NCBI GenBank assembly: GCA_000818945.1 | Contig: KN805371.1 | Location: 618,666-682,665, forward strand | Length of the DNA stretch: 64,000 nucleotides | Source of the DNA: Schizochytrium sp. CCTCC M209059 | Taxonomy: Eukaryota; Sar; Bigyra; Thraustochytrida; Thraustochytriidae | Direction of reading: 5' to 3' | Shown: piece after piece, positions 30,274-40,522 of the stretch | Layout: each line of letters opens with the position of its first letter | How positions within the stretch are numbered: position 1 is the first letter of the stretch | Program-made: the position numbers and the translations under genes | Notes under the pieces: generated by a model | Seen by the model: the letters and a program-made list of their open reading frames with translations, nothing else | Database searches by the model: none | What the model was told of the DNA's origin: nothing

Positions 30274-30834
30274 ATGGCGCTGCGGCGCGCGCTGACGGAG
30301 GTGAAACACAAGGCCGGCGGCGCGCGGCAGAGCTTCTCGCTGGAACTGTGGCGGCAGACGCCCGAGGTGGTCGTCGGCCGCTGGGCGGCGCCGGAGGATA
30401 ACCCGTACGGCCTGGCCGCGGGCTCGTTCTCGTGGGGCGTGTGGCCGCTCGGCGCGGACGCCACGTGGGCCGCGTACCGTATCCACGAGGCGGATGGGCG
30501 CCTCAAGAGCTACCGCTTCGACGCCGTCGCGGGAAACGAGGCCACCGCCGAGGGCGTTGTGGAGTTCTGGGACCTCCTGCTCGACGCCAAGGTGAAGCCG
30601 AGCCAGAGCCCAGGCACAGCCGACGCGACACAGTGGGTTGTGGCCTTTGAGGACGCCGACGAGGTCAAGGCCGCTATTGAAGCCGGGAAACTCACAGACA
30701 CCGAACAATCTTGCATCGCGCGCTTCCGACATGCGCTTGAGTTCGACCTTGACGCGACCTTGGGGCGCGTGGACCGCGAGATCGCCGACGCAGAGTTCCA
30801 CGAAAACGAGCGAACTCGTAATCTCGACGCGTGA
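30274..30834 (+). CDS. DUF402-like protein
   Basis: 186 aa from the first ATG (AGCATGGCG); the open frame extends far upstream only through GTG. The core (about 15-160) shows SWGVWPLGADATWAAYRIHE, DGRLKSYRFD, VVEFWDLLLDAKVKPS and FEDADEVKAAIEAGKLTD. This fits the DUF402 pattern: Trp-rich strand, Y-x-h-x-DGxhxxYxxD, DLxLDhxV, then D-x-DE and a C-terminal helix. DUF402 includes bacterial nucleoside di/triphosphatases and domains in RNA-modifying proteins. The eukaryotic role is unknown. The family call is from pattern, not alignment. Confidence 0.6.
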   Translation: MALRRALTEVKHKAGGARQSFSLELWRQTPEVVVGRWAAPEDNPYGLAAGSFSWGVWPLGADATWAAYRIHEADGRLKSYRFDAVAGNEATAEGVVEFWDLLLDAKVKPSQSPGTADATQWVVAFEDADEVKAAIEAGKLTDTEQSCIARFRHALEFDLDATLGRVDREIADAEFHENERTRNLDA

Positions 30835-30899
30835 CGATGCCATTTGTGAGGAACATGCACGATAACAGAAACAAGATTGCTATTTGTTGAATGAATGAA

Positions 30900-30957
30900 A
30901 GAAGAAATGAAAGAACGAAAGAACGAACGACCGAACGAAAGAAAGAAAGAAAGAAAA
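30900..30957 (+). repeat. GAAC/GAAA tetranucleotide run
   Basis: Purine-rich degenerate tetramers (GAAC then GAAA units) in the convergent 3' spacer between the DUF402-like and CH-domain genes. Confidence 0.6.
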
Positions 30958-31097
30958 AGTTACGTCACCACAATTGGGCCATGAAAAAATGTACTCGTAC
31001 AGCCGCGCGTCCGTGCGTGCGTACGTTTCCCAGAACAACAAAGACTTGCTCATCGTTGTGACTGACATGTGAGTGAAGAGGAGGCGAGTCAAGGTTG

Positions 31098-32237
31098 TTA
31101 CCACGAACGCTTAATGTCCGCGTACCATGAAATATCTTCGCGCGGGGGCTGAGACCTCCGCAAGCCAAGAAGAGAAGCAAAACCGATGTCCGTGAGGCCA
31201 ATCATGTCCGTCAGGAAAGTCAGGATGAAAAACATGACACATACAAAGATGACGAGCCCAATGAATGAGCTGAGGGCCTCATCCACCTCTTCCTCGTCCA
31301 CAGAAAGAAGCTGACTACCCTTGTGCGACCTCGCCCTCGTCCTTGGCCTGCGCCTGCGCCGCGTTCGGCTTGGACGTGGGAGTTCCATCTCCTCGGCCAC
31401 TGGGTCCAGCTCCCCCGCTCCCGCAGCTTTCTTCGCAACTATGGCCACATCGTCGTTGGCGCCGTTGTTGCGAAGGGAGGCAGCGTGCACTGCCGCTGAC
31501 ACTGCCGGCGACGACTCTTCCCAGGCCATTGCAGTGGCGGCGGCGGCAGAGGAGGAGGACAGAGGAGAGCTGACTGTGAGTTCACCGAGGGTGACTCCGT
31601 TGGCTTCATCGACTATGTCCTTGAATTCAATGAGAAACGGCAGAATGATGGCATCGAGATTCTCCACCCGCAAGTCCTCAATCGTCGCCACGTAGCCATG
31701 GTCCATATCCGTGACCTCTGCAATGGAAGTATTGAAGGCGGCCAGATTTTTGCGACGAATCGCACGCGACATGCCACGCCGCGAGTCCCCACCATTTGCT
31801 CCAAATGAATCATGCACCTGAATACGTGCAGCAGCGTCTGCGTCAAGAAGCCAGCCAAGCTTTTCGAGGATGGAGCAAAGGACCATGCCATCGCGAAGAT
31901 CAGCAATGAAAACGTCGTCAGAGAGCCCTCGCACACGGAAAGCGCTCTCTTGCGTAAGCCATCTGGCCACGGACCGCCTTGCTGAGGCGGAAAGTTCTTC
32001 GGCGCTGACCATACTCCACGCGCTTCCGGAGGAACTCACGGACCCGTGTCGTCGTTGCCGTGTCTCGACCAAGAGGGGCTGCGACCCGGCTCGCTTCGCG
32101 CGCCGAGCCTCGCGCGAAGCCTCCTCCGCCATGGGGATGTCCTTCGTAGACTGCGCGACAGACGTGGCTACGGTCAATCCTGGCCAACCTTCGCTTGGCA
32201 CGGACTTGGACTTGGGTCTCTTCGGTGGAACCCTCAT
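31098..32237 (-). CDS. Calponin-homology domain protein with C-terminal membrane anchor
   Basis: 379 aa from the ATG at 32235-32237 (the frame begins with GTG six codons earlier). Residues about 80-195 look like one CH domain: VARWLTQESAF, DDVFIADLRDGMVLCSILEKL, RKNLAAFN and VENLDAIILPFLIEFKD, interrupted by a small loop. CH domains bind actin or microtubules. A basic stretch of Arg (RTRRRRRPRTRAR) precedes a single strong hydrophobic segment (about 325-349, FIGLVIFVCVMFFILTFL), leaving a short tail. This is a near-C-terminal anchor that could tether cytoskeleton to the ER or another membrane. It is divergent from Rpn10. Confidence 0.72.
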   Translation of the reverse strand: MRVPPKRPKSKSVPSEGWPGLTVATSVAQSTKDIPMAEEASREARRAKRAGSQPLLVETRQRRHGSVSSSGSAWSMVSAEELSASARRSVARWLTQESAFRVRGLSDDVFIADLRDGMVLCSILEKLGWLLDADAAARIQVHDSFGANGGDSRRGMSRAIRRKNLAAFNTSIAEVTDMDHGYVATIEDLRVENLDAIILPFLIEFKDIVDEANGVTLGELTVSSPLSSSSAAAATAMAWEESSPAVSAAVHAASLRNNGANDDVAIVAKKAAGAGELDPVAEEMELPRPSRTRRRRRPRTRARSHKGSQLLSVDEEEVDEALSSFIGLVIFVCVMFFILTFLTDMIGLTDIGFASLLGLRRSQPPREDISWYADIKRSW

Positions 32238-33367
32238 ATTTGCAAATGTTTCCACCTTCTCCGTCGTCTTCGTTTACAATTTTTGCTCTTGGCTTAGAAA
32301 AAACAAAGCGTAAGCGGAAAGAAGCGTCCTCTACGTTGTTTCTGCACGCGCGCTGCCGCAGCTCCGTCTCGCTCAGCTCGCGGTGCGCGCCGCCGTTCCT
32401 CCTTCTTTCTTTCTTTCTTTCCGAGTCCTTGTGCTCGTTGTCGGCCCTTTCCCCCAAGTCCGCGCCTCACTTCGGCTCAGCTCGGCTCGGCTCGGCTCGG
32501 CTCGGCTCGGCGTAGCTCGGCTCAGGCCGCACGATCCCGCTGGCCTCGCGCGGGCGCCAGCGGCCGCGCGCCCCCGCGCCGTCTCTCGTAGCGTTGCCGG
32601 TGACGGTCTGCCGAGGCTGCACGCGCTCGTGTATCGTCCCTTCCCTTTCCTCGCACAGGCAGAGCAGGACGCCTTTCTCCCTTTAAGGGACCTAAACCTT
32701 TCTTAGGTCTCTTTATGTTCGGAGAAGAAGGGCGCGATCTCGAAAATGTGAGAAAGGACCTATTTATATAATAGGTCGCTTTAGCTCCGGCGCGCGGCTT
32801 CGCTCCAGTTCGCTCGAGACCAGATCGCCATTCTCGAGCTCGAGCTCGACGCGCGCGCGCCCGCCCGCTCGCCCGCCCACGGTAGCAGTGCGCGCGAGAG
32901 AGAGGGACCGGGAGCCCGGTGCCTCAGAGCGCGCTACCCGCGCTCGCGAGGCAGATAGAGACGAGGGAGGTCGAGGAAGCGCGGAAGGCGAGCCTAACGC
33001 CGAGGCAAAGGAAAGAGTACGTTGTCGCTTTTGGCGTGGACAGACAGGCACGAAGGACGAGGATCTATCGCCTTGGGTGGCCTGGTGCTGTCGAAAAACA
33101 CCAAGAGCACGAGGACCACGAGAAGGATGATTAAAAACGTCGAATTCCTTTTCGATCGATCATCTATAGGCCTCTGCGCAGAAAGCACGCGAGGATGATA
33201 GAGAGAGAGAGAGAGAGTGGATAGAACTGCGATGCGACAGCTTAGTTCGTCATTGGATAAGCGAGTGAGCGTGCATGCCATGAACGTTCGGATCAAAGTA
33301 AACTAACTCACAAACCTCTACTCTTTCGCAAATATATCAACACTGCGCAGTGCCTCTCGAATCGACA
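32238..33367. promoter_or_regulatory. Divergent spacer between CH protein and Rpn10
   Basis: About 1.1 kb. Contains a (CTCGG)6 pentamer run (32481-32510), an A/T-rich TATATAATAGG patch (32764-32774), CG dinucleotide runs (near 32851-32862) and a GA dinucleotide run (33202-33219). The first exon of Rpn10 may lie here (see the Rpn10 entry), but I could not locate it. Confidence 0.45.
32481..32510 (+). repeat. (CTCGG)6 pentanucleotide repeat
   Basis: Six perfect tandem copies, flanked by imperfect ones (CTCAG, CGTAG, CTCGG), in the spacer upstream of Rpn10. Confidence 0.85.
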
Positions 33368-34639
33368 ATGGTGTGCCTGGACAACTCGGAGTGGATGCGT
33401 AACGGGGACTACATGCCAACCCGCATGGAAGCCCAGCACGACGCCTCGAACCTTGTCTGCGGCAGCAAGACGCAGCAGAACCCCGAAAGTACCGTAGGCA
33501 TCATGACATGCGCTGGCGCAGGTGTCGAGGTGCTTTGCTCCCCAACAGACGATATGGGTCGCATTCTTAGCGCCACCGCCAACATCCGTGTCGGCGGCAA
33601 GGCCAACTTTGCCGCAGGGCTTCAGATCGCGCAGCTTGCGCTTAAACACCGAAAGAACAAGAATGGCGGACAGCGCATCGTCATGTTCGTGGGCAGCCCC
33701 GTCGAGGCCGAGGAGCGCAAGCTTACCAAGATCGCCAAACAGCTCAAGAAGGCCAACATTGCCGTTGACATTATCAGCATGGGCGAGTCAGACATGAACG
33801 AGAGCAAGCTGAATACCTTCATTGAAACCGTCAGCAAAAACAACAACAGCCACATGGTCACCATCCCCGCAGGCACGCTCCCTTCGGATGTGCTTATCAC
33901 CTCGCCGATCGTCACTGGCGACGATGGAAGTGGCGGCGGCGGCGGCGGCGGCGGTGCTGCCGCCTTTTCCGAATACGGTGGCGTTGATCCCAACCTTGAC
34001 CCTGAACTGGCCATTGCATTACGTGTATCTATGGAGGAGGCCCGTGCCGAGGCTGAGCGCAAGGCCGCCAATGATTCCAACGCCGGAGGCGAATCAAAGA
34101 GCGAGGAGCAAGAAGCCGCGGCCGCTGAGGAGCCCTCGAGCAGCCGTTCGTCTTCGTCGCGCCGTAGCCGCAGCCGTCGCAGCCGCAGTCGTAGTCGTAG
34201 TCGCCGCAGCCGCAGCCGTAGCCGCAACAAGGAGCAGGATGCTGAGGATCAGGCTCTCGAAGCCGCAGCGGCCGCGGCTTCCGCCGCAGGTATCGACATT
34301 GATGACATGGACGACGACGCTCTCTTGCAGCAGGCTCTCATGATGTCCATGGCCGACGACGGTGGCGATGCGGGTGGGTCCACGGGTGCGAGCGGCAGTG
34401 GCGGCTCGACCAAATTCATTGACAAAGACTTTATGCAGAGTCTCCTCTCGGGCCTTCCTGGCGTCGATATGAACGATCCCCAGATCAGAGCCGCCATGGC
34501 GGGAGCTAGCGACGAGCAGGACGCCGAGGGCGACGATGATGATGACAATGATGGCGAAGACGACGACCGGAACTCCCGCAGGAGCTCCAAGAAGCGCTCC
34601 TCGAAGCGACGCTCTTCCTCTCGCAAGGGCGACAAGTAA
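33368..34639 (+). CDS. RPN10: 26S proteasome regulatory subunit Rpn10/PSMD4
   Basis: Ubiquitin receptor of the 19S regulatory particle. 423 aa from the ATG at 33368. The VWA domain (about 1-190) starts MVCLDNSEWMRNGDY. UIM1 is DPELAIALRVSMEEARAE (about 34000-34053) and UIM2 DDDALLQQALMMSMADD (about 34312-34362). Between them is an unusual Arg/Ser-rich stretch (about 34135-34230), and the C-terminus is acidic then SR/KR-rich. Upstream in frame are codons for VPLEST. Family members begin M-V-L-E-[SA]-T-M, so the annotated ATG probably cuts six residues and an initiator. A short first exon with acceptor GCGCAG at 33345-33350 is likely but not found. Confidence 0.93.
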   Translation: MVCLDNSEWMRNGDYMPTRMEAQHDASNLVCGSKTQQNPESTVGIMTCAGAGVEVLCSPTDDMGRILSATANIRVGGKANFAAGLQIAQLALKHRKNKNGGQRIVMFVGSPVEAEERKLTKIAKQLKKANIAVDIISMGESDMNESKLNTFIETVSKNNNSHMVTIPAGTLPSDVLITSPIVTGDDGSGGGGGGGGAAAFSEYGGVDPNLDPELAIALRVSMEEARAEAERKAANDSNAGGESKSEEQEAAAAEEPSSSRSSSSRRSRSRRSRSRSRSRRSRSRSRNKEQDAEDQALEAAAAAASAAGIDIDDMDDDALLQQALMMSMADDGGDAGGSTGASGSGGSTKFIDKDFMQSLLSGLPGVDMNDPQIRAAMAGASDEQDAEGDDDDDNDGEDDDRNSRRSSKKRSSKRRSSSRKGDK

Positions 34640-34883
34640 ATAAGACTCATGTTGACCTACCACCTTTTTCCCCACTTATTGTCTTTCTTTTCTTTTTCAA
34701 CCCTGTCAGCTGGCGAGCCGCTATGGTTGTTTGACTTCTCCCCCATTAAATTCTCCTCTTTAAAAAAAAAAAACAAAAAAAAAACAGTGTGAACATGAAC
34801 ACTCTTCTTGTCGACCGACCACTTGAAATCCGTCAAACCTCTTCTTTCTTCGTTTCTTTTTCACGCTTGGAGCTTGACTGACT

Positions 34884-34915
<32 letters not shown>

Positions 34916-35232
34916 ACATCGATATGTAGCAAGCCCCTTCAGAAATCTTGTGAGCGGCAGCGGGACGGGACGCTCGTGAGTCATCATATTCAAGGTGAAG
35001 TTCCCTCTGTTCCCCAACGGAACTCGTTTCACCCCGAATCATCGCATCGCCAGCTGAGTATTAGGTGCGTGCATGTGCGGGCGCGCGCTGCTTGCGCGGG
35101 GCGTGGCGTAGACGCCTGGCCTGGCCTGGCCTGGCCTGGCCTGCCGTACGGCGTACGCGACAGGAAGGCAGGCGCGACGGCGGCGTGCATATTCTCTCTT
35201 TTGGCCTGTCAGCAGCTGAGCTGTCAAGTGTC
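34640..35232. other. Spacer between Rpn10 and the large acidic-protein gene
   Basis: About 590 bp: A-rich tract (34762-34785), a CTGG tetramer run (34884-34914) and a CCTGG pentamer run (about 35115-35142). It should contain the Rpn10 3' UTR and the next gene's promoter. Confidence 0.5.
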
Positions 35233-38069
35233 ATGACGTCGCGGCCTTTGTCCAAAGTAGTCTCAGAGCCATCGCTTCACAAACAAAGGCGCAGCGGTGG
35301 CGGTGGTAGCGGCGCCACCGGCGGCGGAGGCGGAGGCGCAGGGCCAAGAGCCAGGGAGGTCCATGTTAAGACCAATGAAGAAAAGGAGCGCGAGCACAGA
35401 GCCCAAGTCCGACTCGAGCAGTTTACCCAATTTCACGAAGCTGTCAAGCGAGGGCGACATCCCCGGAGTTTTCCCCATCGCACAGCACTATGGCAGCACA
35501 TTGGGTCCTCGAGCAAAAGGCTTACAAAGCTTCAGGCAGGAAGCACGCTCGTGAATGTCCTTAACGTTCACGAAAAGGAGGCAAAAACAATTCAGCGGGC
35601 CCATATGCGCGAAGTCGCTGCAGAACACGAGCAGCTCCTGAAAAGTCAACAACCGCCGACGCTTCCGCGACAACTCACCATACAGAACAACATGCTTCCT
35701 CACAACGGACTACTGCGACAAAAGCGCGGTGGCAGCGACACGGATGAAGCAAAGCTCGTAAGACCTGGCGCCCAGACTGAGCTTGTGCTCAACAACCCAA
35801 TTGCGCTCGCGCAGGGCTATGTCGCGCAGTACAAGTCAAGCGAGGTGCGTCGCGACCGTATCTCGCGCCGCATGTCGGACTTTCGGCAAATTGCCAAAAC
35901 ACGCCTCGACATGAACTTGCGGAAACAGGACAGCTTCATGTCGCAGCCCGGGGCACGTCTCGTTTCCGCAGGCTCGCGACGAAACTTTGAAATACCTGAG
36001 CGCGAGGAAGTGGCCACACAACATCAGCGTCTGCAAAATGTCACGCGCGGAATGCGCGAGTATAATCGCAAGCGTGCTATGCGCGCCTCGCAAGATTCTC
36101 AGAGGGACAACTCAAACCCTGTCGGAGCTTTTCTCTCCTTGGCACGCCAGCAAGGCCACCACAGCCGAAACGACACCGTCCGACGATTCCTCGACAAGAA
36201 GGATCGAGAAGAAGAGCGCAACCGCGGTTCGCCGCCTGCAACAGCCATTAGCGAGCGGTCCAAGGGACGCCCAGTCAGAGGGCTGCCTCACCACACGAGT
36301 AGCGACAATCCTCCTACGCCCAAAGGGGCAAAAACGGGCCAAAACGCTGGCGGATTTGCCAGCTGGCGCGGGGAAGCTCCGCCACGCGAAGATGATGATG
36401 AGGCCTTTCGCACAATTGAGTTTGTTCCGCCAGCGATGAGCACGCGACTCTTCTATGGCTCTCAAGTCGCCATCGAAGCAAGTGATGGCTCCTTTCTCAC
36501 GGCCTCTGGCCCAAAAGGGGAGTTGACATGGATGGCGCACCCCAAAAGCCTGCAAGCCTCTGATACTGGGCCCTCGGGAAACGGCAACGATGCACCAGAT
36601 GAAGAAGACGACGATGAAGATGACTTTGATGAAGAAGATGAAACCTCGGCTCACCACAAGAGCCGAGGTGGAAAGCGTCCCTCCAGTGCAGCGTCCAAAC
36701 GGGGTGATCCGCATTTACAGTCCGAAGGCCAAAGCGGAAGCCATTCAAAACCTCAGGTTGTCTTTACAAAGAACAAGTATGCGATGCTCTTTACTTTGGT
36801 CAATCTGCACGATCCTAGTTACGTTGGGCCTGTCAATGCAGGGGACGACGTCTGGCTCTGCATCCATGCCGGTGCAGGTCAGTTCTCGTGGAAGGACGGG
36901 TCTATCATTGGCACGCGAGTCTCAAGTGGTGCAATGATCGACACCGTTCCGGTCGACCGAACCCAGACGCAAACGGGCACAAGCGGCAAAGCAGGAAAGA
37001 GTGACCCGGGCACGACTTTGGTCAGCAATGCAGAAAATCGTAATGGAGCACAGCAGGCCAGCGAGTCGGATGGAGAGCCAATTGGGAGTGTCCTGCCCAT
37101 TCTCACGTACATACCAAGCTTACCTGGTCAGGCCGTGCACGCGGAAAAGTCGCTCGATGAGCTTTTTCGAGATGCCAGCAATTTTGAGCGCGTGCAGCGC
37201 ATGAACCGATCTGCAACGCATCTTGGCCAGTGGCGCTTCGGCGTAGCCTCAAATCAGCGTCTCTCTCATGCTCAACAAGTGCAAAGGCTTCCCATTGAAA
37301 GCGACATGCATATTTACCTTGAGCAAGATTTGGCCTTTCTCTGCACAGCCGAGTTGCAGGATGGTGGAAACAACAAGACGAAAGCGCGAGAGCTCGCACA
37401 GGCGGATGCCAACAGCAAGGAGGGCTCCGATCCCGTAAAGATGATGGATTCATGCTTGCGCAAACTCCCTAAAAAGCCTTTATCGGGGCAGTACTGTGTG
37501 AATCGTGCGGGTGTCTTTCGAGTACGTGTTGTGCAAACAAAGCTTGACCTTCGGCAAGGGACAGCCGGCGCAGGCCATGCCAAGGGCGAAAATTTATTGA
37601 TGCGTGCGCGTGTACAGCTGAAGCACTCGGAGCTCGGCAGACACGGTCGCCACAGATATCTCCCAGGCCTCAAGTCTGGCAAGAAATTTACAAAGCAGCT
37701 GCGGCGCATGCGACAACGCTCCGAGCTCGAATGCGACGAGGCTTTCCTCGCTGCGATCGAGGACGTTGAGCCAGAGTCGAAGCAGCAAAAGTACTTTTAC
37801 GAAATGTATCAGCGCAGTTCGTTGCCTTCTCCGACAAATGCAGATGCACTTGAGGAGGCACTATCGCCCAAACGCGCGACGGATAATTTGTCTCTACCTG
37901 AAAAGACGAACCGACAAATTCCAAGAATTGGAAACGGCGGTCCTTACCACGAAAGCGCCGCGTCACGATGTGGCGTGGGCGGCGACGTCAATTCAAATGG
38001 CCAGAAACATGACGACGATGATGACGATGACGATGACGATGATGGCGACAACGACAACGACGACGACGA

Positions 38070-38102
<33 letters not shown>

Positions 38103-39033
38103 CGACGACAATGACAACGACGACAACAATGGCGACGGAGACACATGTAGCCATTTCCATGGTGACGGGGACGAAAGCCACTTTGAGGGAGCGAGTGGCG
38201 TTGGCGATGATCTGGGAACCGAAGAGGAGTTCGATGACAAAGGTGAAGAATCGGATGAAGAATCGGATGAAAACGAAAGTGATACGGACCGCCGAAGTGA
38301 CCCCGGAACGAGCTCGGACGAAGAAGTGAGTGATCGTGCCGCGGATTCTGACAGGACCAAGGGCCACCGCGAGAGAAGGGCTAGCGGCGATTCGTCCTCT
38401 TTGGTGCTTCAAGGTCAAGGAAAGAATTCACGTTTGTCATCGCGCGCACGACACGGAAAGCGGACGAAGGCAAGCAGACATTCAAAAGAAAACGGAAGGA
38501 AAGAGCACGAGACGTCAGGCAGGCCAAAGCGAAGGGGCTCTTCGCGGGAAGGCGATCTCCATGGACACCACCAGGAGAGACGCGAAAGTGTAAAAGGAAA
38601 ATCGAGAAAAGACAAAGCCATGCGTCTTCGCGCTCAGCGACATCAGCGTCGGAGCCGCATGCGTCGTAGGTCGTCTGCGCGAGACTTTCTCGATGAGATC
38701 AAGGACCCAAAGTTGCGTGACTTTATTCTGGCACGGAATAGTGAGCCGTACAAGAAGAGACTCGAAGAATACGGCGGGGTCGTGCCATGGTTTGACACGG
38801 TCCATAATCTTCGCCTTCAAGACTTTAAGCTCGCACGTGATCTTGCGATTGGTCGCCGCGAAGACAATCGCGGCGAAGGCATGACCTTGTTGAATCGCTC
38901 TGGGCCGGGTGCAATAGAACTCAAGCGGCAGCAGCGGGAGATTTCACGATGGATGGGAACTGCCATCTATCGTCGGTTACTTGAAGAGGATCAGCGCATC
39001 AAAGAGTTTGCTCTGCACGAGAGCAAGGAGTGA
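35233..39033 (+). CDS. Large uncharacterised protein with possible beta-trefoil segment and Asp-rich tract
   Basis: 1266 aa from the first ATG (TCATGACG); the frame opens 56 codons earlier at GTG. No family is recognised. Residues about 1-390 are basic and disordered with short helical motifs. Residues about 396-590 include LFYGSQVAIEASDGSFLTAS and FTLVNLHDPSYVGPVNAGDD and WLCIHAGAGQFSWKDGSIIG, a pattern that recalls MIR/fascin-type beta-trefoils. An almost pure Asp/Asn run (about 926-965) lies in an acidic region, followed by a basic RKR-rich stretch. A conserved-looking C-terminal segment (about 1145-1260, FLDEIKDPKLRDFILARN...) ends the protein. A scaffold or cytoskeletal role is possible; it is not assigned. 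Confidence 0.7.
38008..38130 (+). repeat. GAC/GAT triplet-rich coding repeat
   Basis: An imperfect GAC/GAT/AAC array encodes the Asp/Asn run of the large acidic protein. Its reverse strand is also open. Confidence 0.8.
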
Positions 39034-39270
39034 GTAGGACTGAACACAACGCAAGCAAGTACGTATTCTAAAATACGGGGACGGGAAAACAGAAGAGATG
39101 GCATCTTAGGTATTTCGCAAATTTGTCTTTTTGTTTTTTTAAAATACCTGATGCTACCGTCGCTTCGCAGAATTCACTTACGTATACATACACCTCGAAT
39201 CTTGCTGATGAAGAAAAAAGAAAAAGAAAAAAGGTTTTTCTGGTGGGCGGGCAGGTATGCAGGCAGGTAT

Positions 39271-39865
39271 GCAATGCAATGCAATGCAATGCAATGCAAT
39301 GCAATGCAATGCAATGCAATGCAATGCAATGCAATGCAATGCAATGCAATGCAATGCAATGCAATGCAATGCAATGCAATGCAATGCAATGCAATGCAAT
39401 GCAATGCAATGCAATGCAATGCAATGCAATGCAATGCAATGCAATGCAATGCAATGCAATGCAATGCAATGCAATGCAATGCAATGCAATGCAATGCAAT
39501 GCAATGCAATGCAATGCAATGCAATGCAATGCAATGCAATGCAATGCAATGCAATGCAATGCAATGCAATGCAATGCAATGCAATGCAATGCAATGCAAT
39601 GCAATGCAATGCAATGCAATGCAATGCAATGCAATGCAATGCAATGCAATGCAATGCAATGCAATGCAATGCAATGCAATGCAATGCAATGCAATGCAAT
39701 GCAATGCAATGCAATGCAATGCAATGCAATGCAATGCAATGCAATGCAATGCAATGCAATGCAATGCAATGCAATGCAATGCAATGCAATGCAATGCAAT
39801 GCAATGCAATGCAATGCAATGCAATGCAATGCAATGCAATGCAATGCAATGCAATGCAATGCAAT
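39271..39865 (+). repeat. (GCAAT)119 perfect pentanucleotide satellite
   Basis: 595 bp of uninterrupted GCAAT, read as 119 copies, beginning after GCAGGTAT and ending at AGAAT. It lies in the convergent 3' spacer between the large protein gene (stop 39033) and VPS28 (stop 39896), about 30 bp from the VPS28 stop. Every frame is stop-free on both strands, which produces false open frames of MQCNA or HCIAL repeats. Confidence 0.97.
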
Positions 39866-39895
39866 AGAATGGAAGAGAGTAGAATGGTCGAACGA

Positions 39896-40522
39896 TTAGC
39901 CGGAGTTCAAGGAGGCTTTAAAGTTTGCGTAGGCAGTATCGAGGTCGAGCAGCAGCTGACGGACCTGGTCGTCGTCAAGCTCTTGAGAAGCACGCATGCC
40001 ATTCAGGTCAATGAGCCATTGCTGCAATTTGGACTTGTCAAACCCGCGCGTAATGGTATCGCATCGGTTGAGAACCTTGACCAAGTCGCTGATGGCGGGC
40101 TGGACTTCGTCCACAGCGCGCTGGTCGAGCTTGAGAACATCCATGGCAGTAATGAACCACTGCGTGGCTTCCATGACCAGACTCGCCTCGTTATTCTTGT
40201 CCTTGTCGGAGTGCGCGTAGATCACGGTCGCGGGAACGCCAGCGCGCAGGAGTCGTTCCTGTGCCAACGGGCAGTCCATCTTGTACTTGCGAATGAAGTC
40301 CTCTGTGTCCCGGAACTCTGGGTCCGACTTGATGGCTGCTTCTGTGGTCTTGAACTGCGCGATCAGCCTCTGGCACGCGTCCGTGTACTCGTCGGATGTG
40401 ATGGCGTCGCGCACGTAGGCCTTTTCCAAGTGCTGCGTCGCCTTGATGATGGCGTAAAGGTCAGCGAGGTCCTCATACTTGCGTCTCTCCTTGGCGTCCT
40501 CGGACAGCCTGATCTCCGCCAT
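39896..40522 (-). CDS. VPS28: VPS28, ESCRT-I subunit
   Basis: 208 aa (human 221). ESCRT-I component that links VPS23/TSG101 to ESCRT-II in multivesicular body sorting. The N-terminal core-binding region has YEDLADLYAIIKATQHLEKAYVRD, YTDACQRLIAQFKT and DTEDFIRKYKMDCPLAQERL. The C-terminal four-helix domain (about 115-208) includes FITAMDVLKLDQRAVDEVQP and QWLIDLNGMRASQELDDDQV. The ATG at 40520-40522 sits in GGCGGAGATC-type context after a clean spacer. The 3' UTR must run into or stop before the GCAAT satellite. Confidence 0.95.
   Translation of the reverse strand: MAEIRLSEDAKERRKYEDLADLYAIIKATQHLEKAYVRDAITSDEYTDACQRLIAQFKTTEAAIKSDPEFRDTEDFIRKYKMDCPLAQERLLRAGVPATVIYAHSDKDKNNEASLVMEATQWFITAMDVLKLDQRAVDEVQPAISDLVKVLNRCDTITRGFDKSKLQQWLIDLNGMRASQELDDDQVRQLLLDLDTAYANFKASLNSG

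Noticed and set aside
39271..39865. Possible CRISPR array
   Set aside because: The repeat unit is 5 bp with no spacers, in a eukaryotic nuclear setting. It is a microsatellite.
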